The notes under the pieces are model-generated. The model made no database searches. It saw only the letters and a program-made list of their open reading frames with translations, and was not told the DNA's origin. Of a DNA stretch of 64,000 nt, positions 47,101 to 59,100 are shown piece by piece. Location: the NCBI GenBank assembly GCA_964017125.1, contig OZ024908.1, forward strand, positions 83,438,099 through 83,502,098, given 5' to 3'. A program made the position numbers and the translations under genes. Each line of letters starts with the position of its first letter. Within the stretch, counting starts at the first letter, position 1. The stretch comes from Flabesymbios commensalis (taxonomy: Eukaryota; Annelida; Polychaeta; Terebellida; Flabelligeridae).

Positions 47101-50100
47101 CAAAGTGGCTACACTTCAGATTTATATTGTGAAATACAAAAACACTGCATAAACAAAAGTATAAATTCATGAGCGCCAAAACTATATTTTGAAAAAATAT
47201 AATCGACCAAATTTTAAAAAAATGTTGTTTTTTTCCGAACACAAATTACTTTTGAGTGAAATTGTTAGTAGGCCCTATGACATCTCTAAGGATTGATTCA
47301 GAAGTGTCCTGCAAATGTATTTGAACCCTTTGCATACACTATATACGCGGACTGTCATGATGAACATATGTAAACTCAAATTACATTTGTGTAATGAATA
47401 TTACAATTTCTAAACAAATTTAAAACATGTATTATCATATTGTCGCGCATGTACATGGATTACAACGTTTATCACAATTTTTTTAAAATTATTATCAAAA
47501 CAAACATAAATAGGCCTAGTCTACACCGTATGCTAATTAAGGCTTCAGGGGCGTCGAAAGACATTGTTGCTCTTTCTGAGTTTTTAATTTAAATCGCAAA
47601 ATGAGAGAATCTTGGTTTGTATCTTAGAATAGTTTAAAGTGATTAAATATCAGTCTGTCTTGAGCCGTACCAGCCGGTTCCGATCCGACGCCCCTGGGTT
47701 TTAACCCCTACAACGCTGAAATATATATGTATAAACCATGGAGATCAAAGGGTTTTTTTCAATTTGAAATCATCATGCATGTCCTTGTTAGCTGATTCTG
47801 TTTCATTTGAATACCTATGTTATGGGTCTACGGCCGTTAGAAATATTTTTATTCTTTCAGTGCGGGGACCGTGTTTATTCCGTGTTTATACGTCAGATTC
47901 TATACGTCAGAGTCTGACGTATAAAGACGGTCCCCGCGCTGTAGGCCTAAGCTTTAATGTCAGCCACTATGATTTATAGTTGCAGTAACATTGGGTGAAT
48001 GTTTGAGATGTTATTTCAGCCTTGATCCTCATGACTTCCATATCAACTTGGTAAGTGGAGGAATTAACTCAAAGGTCAGAAGACGTGGGTGTATAGCTAT
48101 GCTCTGCAAAGCCAAAAGGCAGTATCTGCTTACTTGTAAAGTAAGCAGATGCTGCCTTTTGGCTTTGCGCGGCAGTGCCATACATGGACGTCTAGTAACA
48201 CCCGTGAAGCAGAAAGTTAATCTAGGAATAATTTGATCTCTTGGCGTGGGTTATTAACATGTGCAACAGTCCTCTCATGGCTCCATCACTAACTGTCTCA
48301 ATTAGAATTTTTTAATTATGTGATTAGCATGATTAATTCATTAAAAAGTTATTCGCAATTCCAGCTGTAATTTTTACCTATTTTATTATTTCTTTGTGAT
48401 TTTAAATATTACGATTTCAAATCATACGAATAATCACTTTATTAGATTCATTGTGTCTAAAAAACGTATGTTTAGTCCCACCAATAGTGTGTTTATAGCA
48501 AGCATATCTTTAAAACATTAAGGTTATTTCAGTAGAATTTGTAAGGGGGGGAGCTAAGGCGGCTATATGGGATTTTTTTCACCTCTAATAGAAAAACATG
48601 GCCCCCTCGTTATTTGTTGACAAAAATGTCACAAATTTCATAAAAATTCACTCTCACGGCCTTAGCTGATACACTATTCATGTGAAAAGCTTATCAACCG
48701 AGAAACGCACAATCAAACTGGGCGAGACCGTGTAAGGTTAGAAAACAGCCGACGTGTGGAGGGTAAGATAACCTATATGTTCCAGCAAACACGACGCCTG
48801 GGGCAAAAGGTGACAGCCTCTGGGTCGGGATCAGTAAATATTGCTTTATCGCAGCAAACGCAAAAACATTTGCATGACATTTGTACAATGTTGGACCAAC
48901 GTCGAAGCTGGGACTATGTCCTACTCTTATTTCGAATGACTTCAAGTATTCTTTGTAGTACATTATACCATAGGCAGAACTGTACACTCCATTCTTTTGA
49001 AGTGTTTTGAGCACTGTAGGCCCTATATGCACAACCACGATGACAAATATCGAGCCCGACCGGGATTCGAACCTGGTACCTCTAGGTTACAAGCCCTTAC
49101 CATAAACTCTAATAAAATTATGTTGGTACTAAATACAGTTGTAATGACGTATATGCAGTGACAAACCAGGGAGAGTGGGTCCGAGGCGTACAGGGGGTCC
49201 TGACCCCCCCCCTTTTTCTTAAAATAAATTGCCTCCTCATCGAGCAAAATTGCAAAAATATGGCTATTTGACACTCTAAATTTACTAGGGTGTTGCTACC
49301 CTAGTAAACTTAGATTGTCAAGCCTCAATATAATTATTAGTTTTTTTTACAATCTGAACCCCCCTCTTCTCCTTTCTCCTTTCAAAATTCTTGATTCGCC
49401 ACCCCCTCCCCCCGATCTGCCATTTCACAAAGTAGGAGATACAATGTGTAAACTGCAAGGGGAGGATATGCCATGTTAGAACGTTCGAGTCTGTGATTTC
49501 GAGTTCAATTTCCATAAATAGGTGGCTGCTACGGGTAGTGAATTTGATGCCAGGCTAACGGGCACTTGGTCACCTTCAGAAAGACCCGTGTCAGGGCGCG
49601 ATTAGAAACTGGCGCTGATAAACTGACCCGGCCGGCAATTTGGCAAAATACGCCGCAGCAGACGCAGCCGAGTGATGGGAATTTGGTCGCCTGTGCAGAC
49701 AGGTACTGGCCCGGCCATGACTTGACAGTGGGCTTCAGCTTGGAGCATGGACATCACTGGGCCCGGGGTTAGCGGTGACTTGCTCAATAAGTCTAAATGT
49801 CAGCCTGGCGACAAGCGATAACTTGTCAACCAGCCAATTAGCTGGGAAAACATGGCTGCCTTGGAAGTCCAAGGCAGCAGCTGTCTCTGGTGTTGACAGG
49901 GTTTGAAAGCAGCCATATTTATCAGCTCGGTAACCGTAGAAAAACTCCGTCCCCCAGAGAGTGCTGGCTGTGATAATCGTAACGCCACAATCAGCCCTTT
50001 GAGTCTCTTTCACACAAGTCCCCAGTTTGAAGCAGCCACAGGGTCAGTTATATTTATAAGGTCTCTCACAACAAACGTGAATCGACAGCAGTCACGCCAA

Positions 50101-53100
50101 ATCACTCAATATGAAACACTCTGGTAGAATTGCCAATCTTTGTCAACCCTTTAAACCCCCAAGATGCTTAATTAAAGTATCATTTTGCATCACTGAAGAA
50201 GGACTTAATTTCCTACACCTAGGTTTTTTTTTCAATTTCCATGGACCTACTGCCACCCACTTAAGTCATCTTCATCCACTACCAGTAGAAAATTGCGACA
50301 GCAATTCCCGGCTTGCAGTGGATGAAGATGACCATGGTAAATTCGGGTGCTAAGTGCTAAGCCAGATAACAGTCGTTTTTAATCTGTTTTATCAGCAGGT
50401 TAAATCACTGTCATTTGTAATGAATTAGTGTCTGAACATCAAGATTTGCAAATGTTTGCTATCAAATTAAACAACCAGGCTAGTCGAATGGGCCTACACT
50501 TGAAATGAGGTTCTATATTTTCTAATTGCAACGTCCCTCGAGTGTATGTTTAATCAAAACATTCGGGATGACCCCAATAATATTTCCAAATAAGTTTGAA
50601 TATTTAGAATGCGTTCAGAATGAATTTTAGAAGTTTTGTTAATTTACATCAAATTTTCAGTAACACACCAATTCTGTGAAACTCAATGACCTCGACCTCC
50701 TTTATTTTCACCGAGCTGGCTAATACAATAAAGTATGGGGGAGGATTCTTATATAACCTTGTTTTCACCGAGAGACGTCACTGTGTTTCACAGAATGAAG
50801 TATGGGGGAGGGGGTGTTATATAACCTTGTTTTCACCGAGTGACGTCACTGAGTTTCACAGAATGATTTTAATTTCGGCGGCAGTCGGACACCTTTGGCG
50901 ACTTTTATGACGTAGGTATTCCATTCGAGACAGCCACAACAATGGTCTGGAATGGGCCGAGTGTTTAGAATGTCGTTAGAGCACAGCGGGAGGCATTAAT
51001 AATTATAAATCACTTCGGAGCACAAGGAATAACGTTATAGCAAGAATTAGACATTCGCTCTCAAATGTGAAAGTGGAATAAATGGCGCTAACTGTCAGCG
51101 ACACTTGCAGTTTTAAATCTTTCAGTAAAGGGACCGACTCCGTCTACAGACGTCAGGTTCTGACTTCTAAAGTCGATCCCCGCACTGAAAGTGTCAAATA
51201 TTTCCCATGGTCGTAGACCCATAACGTAGGTATTCAAATGAAACGGAGAGAGCATAGTAAGACATGTATATTGATTTCAAATTGAAAACAACCCTTTGGT
51301 CTCTTAGTTTATATACAAAATATTTCAGTGCTTTAAAGGTTCACCCAGCATTGAGTCGACGCCTTGTGCCTTGCTGGGGTGGCTCACCAAGGCGACGACA
51401 TCGCAAACTATGATCCACATAGCGACTATATTTAGGATTTGAGTACAGAAAACAAACCAATGTTGGTTTAATGCTGGGCTGGCGTCAACAACGTCGGCCC
51501 AGCATTAAACCAACATTGGGTGAACGCCTTGTCTTTGCCGAGATGGTTGATAAGGTGATTGGGTCTGATAACCCCATAACCCACACTGGGTGGAGAACTA
51601 GACCGCCGTAATCGGTACGCACACTAACATTGTATGTAGGATACTGGTGGTGACTTTATCCCTTTGCCTACTGAGTCATCATATTTAAATTTTCACCAAC
51701 TTGAAGTTGTGTCTCGCTACCGCGATCCACAACTTCAAGTGGGTGAAAATTACTCATATTCGTTTAATTTAAAAGCAGACATTTGCAAATATTGATGTTA
51801 AAAGACTTTTTTTATTCCCAATAACAGTGATTTGATCGGCTAATAAAACAAATTTAAAACGACAATAGTCGTGCTCAGCGATGAAAGGGTTAAGTTACCA
51901 TTCATGTATTACACGTATGTTTTATCCTTGATATCGATAATAAAAGACATAAACTGTAAAAGAATATATATTAAAAAACCATAAACTATAATAGTTAAAT
52001 AACCATAAACTATAATAGAATATATATTAAATAACCAAAAACTATAATAGAATATATATTAAATAACCATACACTATAATAGAATATATATTAAATAACC
52101 ATAAACAATAATAGAATATATATTAAATAATCATAAACTATAATAGAATATATATTAAATAACCATAAACTATAATAGAATATATATTAAATAACCATAA
52201 ACTATATTAACATAATTTATATTTTGTCTCATACCCTGAACTGGGCTGGAGACTCAAACGGTGTGGTAATCGTGCGGCTCTTATCATGCTTATTGCCATG
52301 TTATGTAGCTAACTGCGTGGTGAATTGTTCTATTTGATTTGACTTCGATTGTAAAAGACATGGCATATACATACACATAATGATCGCAATAGTTGTTTAC
52401 AGTGTTATTATCAACTGTGCCATATTTGAAGATCTGATGGGGTCCATCCCACTAAGAAACCTACAATTATCTTATTTCTGTCTCATTTCCATAAGAAAAG
52501 TTAAGATTTATCTTAACTTTTCTAATGGTAATGAGAGAAAGTTAGGATAATTCCAATTTTAAGATTCTTGGTGGGATGGGCCCCTGGCTTAGGATTCATC
52601 TGGCTTTGTTAGTCTGAAAAAAGGTCCTAAAACTACTGCAAAGGCCGACTGTCATAATTAAATCAAGTTTAATTTTCATACATATTCATATATTAAAATA
52701 CAATAAAGGTTCATATAAGTATTTAAAACTTGAATGAGGGATGGTATAATCATTCAATTATGATGTTTTAGTTAAACAACACGCTTGCTTTAAACATTAA
52801 AGTGCTGATATATTTTGATACAATCCATAGATAACAAAGGGTTGCTTGCCATTTGAAATAATAAAAAATATCTTAGTTGAATCTTTTCTCTTCATTTGAA
52901 TACATATGTTATGGGTCTACGGCCATTATAAATATTTTAATTCTTTCAGTACGGGGATCATCTTTATACGTCAGAACCGTCCTTTTTCATATTCTGACGT
53001 CTAAAGTCGATCCCTGTGCTTTAAGGGTTTTTTAACCATTTTATTATTTTCACCCACTTGAAGTTGTGTCTCGCTACCGCGACCCACAACTTCAAGTGTG

Positions 53101-56100
53101 TGAAAATTACTCAAATTATTTTAATTTGAGACCGAACATTTGCAAATGTTGATGTTAAATTCGCTCATTTCGTTTCCAATAACAGTGATTTAATCAGCTA
53201 ATAACACATATTAAAACAGAGTATAGTCGTCCTTAACGCTTAAAGGGTTACTTCTCGTTATAACAGTCCACTTTGCCAGTTAGGATTTAACCCTTACAGC
53301 GCGGGGATCGATTTTGGACGTCAGAATCCGACGTCTGTAGACGCCAGAATCTGATGTCTAAAGCCGAAACGGGGTGAAACGATTTTTAATGGCCGGAGGC
53401 CTATACCCATAACCGAGGTACTTAAATATAGCGGAAAGAGCTAACATTTATGATGATTTAAAATTAAAAAATAAACCTTTGGTCTCATGGTTATACAAAA
53501 TTATTTCAGCGCTTTAGGGGTTAAAAACAGAATACTCCCGCAATATGCAGTAAGAAATATGTCATATTATCACTTATGTGACTGATGAGGATGCTAAAGC
53601 AATCTTATCATATTATACGGTGCAATAAAATGTGATGTGACAATAAAATGACGCACATTATTCACCAGTATTATCTGTGCCAAGTCACTTTCTGGACGCA
53701 ATCAAGGGACACTGATAAAAATAGCTGCAAGACATTATCCAGACACTGGTCCGTGGTGTGGGTCAGACGTTGTAACGACGTTGGAAAATACGTTGTTTTT
53801 ACTGGCTCAATTTGTTATAGACTATAGTCGTTTTAAATTTGTTTTATTAGCCAAATAAATTACTGTTATTGGTAACTATACCATTTAATTACATTTAATT
53901 CTCAGTTCTCCACATGCCTCCCAGATTTATAACACATTCACTTACTCAGTTATCACTATAGTAAATAAAATTATATAGTAAATAAAACTTTATACATACG
54001 AAGAAGGCAGCAGCGATACCCCAAACACAGTAAATTATAAAACAGATACTGTGCATAATATTCAACTTCCTTTGCACAATAAAATAAAGACAGACAAACT
54101 TTTAACAGCAAAAATCGAAGTTTTGTCACTGCACTTACAGAGTTGTCTGAAATTTGATTCTGAAAAAAACACGTGGCTATGGCAGCCAAGGGCCCCAGAA
54201 AAATGTTTTCTAGAATCTGGGTGGCTTATTATGAGAGGTGTTCTAGTTCTCCTGGTACAGCTGGGCCAGACAGATGGACGGGTGGACGCATATGGATCGC
54301 GGCAGCCAGGGATTGTCAGAAGTACCAGCGTAGATCCATGGATCAGGGTCCGTATTCTCGTACAAGTTACGACATATCGTAGGCTTCGGATTGGTCGAGA
54401 TGCCCATCTCGACCAATCCGAAGCCTACGATATGTCGTAACTTGCACCAGAATACAGGCCCGAATCAACATTTAAATATAAATATCATAAATAAAAATAT
54501 CATGGGGCAAGAAATACACGACTGACTTTCTGTTTTGTGCTGAAAAAAAAACGCATCTGCATAAAGGCAATTTCTCTATTTATAGGGAATATATTCACAA
54601 TCGATATATGCTCGTCTGTTTACTTGTACTACACATAGATATCTCTATGGGAATACACATGCAGGGCAGCAAAATGATGCTGTGATGTAACTGAAATGGT
54701 GTTATCCAGAATTTTGTTGCTTCTATTTTGTTAACAAACCCGCTAAATTATCTCATTTTAATTTTCACCCACTCGAAGTTGTGTTTCGTATTTGCCCAAT
54801 TTTGTGAAAAAAAATGAAATTTTTGCTGTTGAAACACACATTTTATTCCCAATAACAGTGATCTGATAATAAAATGTTTTAGGAACGATTATGGTCGTAC
54901 TTAGAGCTTAAAGGGTTAAAGCAGTTATGTCGACGTGAATGCGCATGTCTGACTGTGGGCCCACCTGTGTTGGGAATCCCTATGGGAGGCATGACCTCCA
55001 AAATATGAGGTACCTCAACGCGCATGGCTTCGATTGCTTTGCACTTGGAACCATGGATGGTGCCATTCACCAGAAAATACATTGCCTCAATATCGGTCTA
55101 GACTTTAAATCGCTGAAATATTTTTATATAAACCATGGAGACCAAAGGGTTTTCCTCATACCTGTGCTATGGGTCTAGGACAAATATATATGTTTTATTC
55201 TTTCAGTGTGGGGATCGACTTTAGATCCCCGCACTGACAGGGATAATGTCTATGGGGGTGGCCCATCACTATTGGGTCAAAGTGTTCGTTTTTGAGTAGC
55301 AGGATGTCCATGCAAGATTATCTCACAGTGTAATACCGCTGTCTGAAAGAAGGGGTATTCATTCAGTAAAAAATAGGTATTCACAGGTGAAATAATGAAT
55401 TAAATTTCTCACTGTTTGTCACAAATTTCCATCCTTCAAAAAATGTTCACAATTCGCTTAACCCTTTACCCGCCGGTGTCGCATATATTCGGGTTTTCAT
55501 TTTTTATTAGCACATTAAGTACGGCATTTTAAACATGTTAAAGATAAAATGTGACATTAACCAGCAAGATTTAAAAAGAGTTGACCTCCATTTTGTCAAA
55601 TCTGAATAATTACCACTCACTTGAAGTTGTGGATCGCGTCAGCGAGACACAACTTCAAGTGGGTGAAAAATCAAATTGAGCAATTTGGCGGTTAAAGGGT
55701 TAATACTGTTTGTGGCAGACGTTCTTATTACGCTCAGTCAGAAAGGGACAAGGTGTTCAGCCAGTAAACGTTTATCTTCAGAAGCTGGCTAAAAGCTTTT
55801 TATACTTCTCCCCTGCCATAAACTCTATCCGCCTGCCAAGATATCCATTATGGATGCTCTATTTACGTGCCTTCTCCAGTAAATAACAGACGCCGGATTA
55901 ACGTTGGTTTAGCAACAGGGCTGAAGTTGCCAACATTAATCCAACGATGTTAGATGTACACGAAACTCATTGTTTTTTCATGTCTTCAATCATTTCAGTA
56001 TGAAGGCATAATATTCATGTGATCTGATGTTGCGATGTTTTTTCCTATTGCTGTGAAATCTTACTACGTGTTTCCCATGAAATTTAAATTACAATAAGTT

Positions 56101-59100
56101 TTTGACTCATGTGTACTGCTGTGTGAAGCCATAAGGCAGCAGTAATTGCTTACTTTACAAGCCCTTTGGAGATCGGTGTTAAAATCTACCTGTAATATTA
56201 ATCGAACAGCGATTCCATCCTCTCCGTCTTTTTGTTGTTATTTAAACATGTTCCGGTAGACTTCGTCAGATTTGAACGATTTATTAAACTGTTTTCATAC
56301 AAAATAGTAGATCTGGTCAGGTAGTAAAATTACTACATTAAATCCAGTAAAAGGGCAGCAACTACTTTACCATCTAAACCCTCAAATCGCTAAATTAAAT
56401 AATTTAAATTTTCTCCCACTTGAAGTTGTTTCTCGCTACCACGACCCACTTGAGAAAGTGGATGACAAATTATCGTATTTGTTAAATTGCAGACCAAATA
56501 TTTGCAAATTCTGATGTTTAAGTACTTATTTTGTTCCCAATAAGCGATTAAAACTGCTGAGAAAATGAATTCGAAACGACTATAATCGCGTTTATCTTAA
56601 ACATCACAGTGTTAAATATGATTGCATAAAAGTGCGTTGTGATAATCGCCGGAACATTGTGACAACACCTCAACAAAACTACTCTGCCCTGCAAAGCCAA
56701 AAGGCGGTATCTGCTGACTTGTAAAGTAAGCAGATACCGCCTTTTGGCTTTGCACGACAGCACTGCTGCTAGAAGTAACTTACCGTTTTTGGGTGAGTTT
56801 TTCCAGAGAGATGACGTCAAAGTCCCAGTAAGGCTCCCGGTTGAGCACTTTTCTGATTTCCGGGGAGATTTGGCTGAGGGTGTTGAAGACGTTGGAGACG
56901 GTGGTGGTGGTGGTGGTGGGGCTGGTGGGCACCTCAGCCACTGAGGGTACCAAGGGGGGCTTAGAAAGGTCGCTAGAAAACCGCTTCTTCATCTGTTGCT
57001 GAAACAACAACAACAACAACAATTATTATTCCATTCATGTTTGCTAAACCAACCACAGCATAGTCATAATCACGCTATAACCCGTGAAGTGCTGAATTGT
57101 TGGTATTTTTCATTCATTTAAAGCTGAAATTTAAAATGAATAAAAAATAAAATTATTTACGAAATACAGTCATCTCCAATATTGAATTTTCGGATCAACT
57201 AACCATCTACCAAATACTGTTTTATCAAATTCAGTGAGATTTCTATTGATCTAGCACTTACATGGAACCGTGTATATACGGTCCTAGGGACACAAGGTTT
57301 AAGTCGTTTTCAGCTTGTTGATTTGTCATTCAAACTCAAAGACAATTGGAGGGAGAAATGCGCAGCACATTCATTTTGCTAATTCGGGATATGTTTTTCT
57401 ATTTGTCTATATTGTACGAATTTTCATTCATTTCAAGCGGATAAAAATGTACATTCTACAATAATTGAGCATTTTGATGCTTTAATTTTCTAAGTTCCGT
57501 GTAACATATATCTGTATATTATTTGCGCAATGACATGCATGTATTTTCATGTGTTTAGCGATTTAGCTAATTTAGTTAAGTTAATTTATTTGAATTTTCA
57601 TCCACTTGAGGTTGTGTCTCGCTACAGCGACCCACCTCACCGAAACCTCAAATGGTTGAAAATTACTCATATTTGTATAATTTGCATTAAGACGAAACCT
57701 TTACAAATCTTGATGTTACCAGTCATTTCATTCCCAATATCAGTTATTTAATTGTCAAATGAAACAGAATAAAAACGACTATTGTCGTGATCAGCAGGCA
57801 AAGGGTTAAAAGCTGGTTGCTAGGACGTGAGACTTACGGATGCCATGAGACCCCCCACGAGGTCTGTGGTCATTGGATCGTCTTTCAGATGCTGGGAGAA
57901 GTATGGTGCGTAGAGCTCTGAGGAGTGCAGGATCTCCAGCACCTTGTCAAGCTCCTGTGACACCGTGATGGGGCTGTTCTCCTGGGCTGTATTAATTATG
58001 TTAATCACCTGGCACGTGATAAAAGAGAGCAAGTTGGATCACACAACACAGTAAAAACATTTATTTTAACCCTTTCGGTACGAGGATCGACTTTAGAGAA
58101 TCGGACGTCTGTAAAGTCGATCCCCGCACTGAAAGAGTAAAATATTTATAATGGTCGTAGACCCATAACATAGGTATTCAAATGACATTTATGACAAAAC
58201 CCTTTGGTTTCCATATTTTACATAAATTATTTCAGCGCTTTAACCCTTTAAGTCCCCACGATGCATCAAAGCATCATTTTACATATCTGAAAACAGACTT
58301 AACTAGGGGTTTTAGAACGAAAATATCCATGAAAATGGTTTACCAATACGTGGTAATTTTCTTTCATTTTCAAACCACATCAAGTTATCTTCATCCACTA
58401 CAAGTCGAGAATTGCGGCAGCAATTCGCGGCTTGTAGAGGATGAAGAAGACTATGGTAAATTCAGGATTGAAAGGGTTAGGGGTTAAATTGGGGATCGAC
58501 GTTATAGACATCAGATTATGACGTCTGAAGTCGGTCCCTGCGCTGAAAAGAAAATAATGTTTTCAATGAGTGGACCATTTTCCACCATTCCCCACACCAA
58601 AAGAATTATTGATAGGATAGAAAGTTAGACAAGAACCTGCAAAGTTGGATTGTCGAGTGAATGTGAAGAGGTTACCTTGGTTATCGGGGCTTCGATGGTC
58701 ATGGAGTGTATGCGCGCCATTGATTCCTTTCTTCTGGGGAAGCTCTGTATGCTGCCTGCAAACCAGATAAATAGAAATTGTTTTACCTCTAAAGCGTTAT
58801 AATTATGATACATTTAAATTTTTGACCCACTTGAAGTTGTGTCTCGCTATCGCGACCCACAACTTCAAGTGGATAAAAAATACTTGAACATACACAATTT
58901 GGTTCAAAACCTCCTATACCAATGTAGCCAATTTAATGGTCATTTATCATTCGAAATTTCTTGCTTGAAGAACAAACAAGAAGGGTGAACATGGCTATAG
59001 ATGTGTTTAGAAGAACATGGCTATAGATTATGATAGTTTAGGTCAGGGTTAATATTAAACCATTGAACATCTAAGCGCGAATATGGTCATTTTTAATCAG

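Noticed and set aside
49051-49125. Functional tRNA-Thr gene
   Set aside because: The acceptor stem 5' half, D-arm and A box are missing.
54051-54440. 129-codon plus-strand frame
   Set aside because: Half of it is a family H palindrome and the rest is intron-like; no splice-linked partner.
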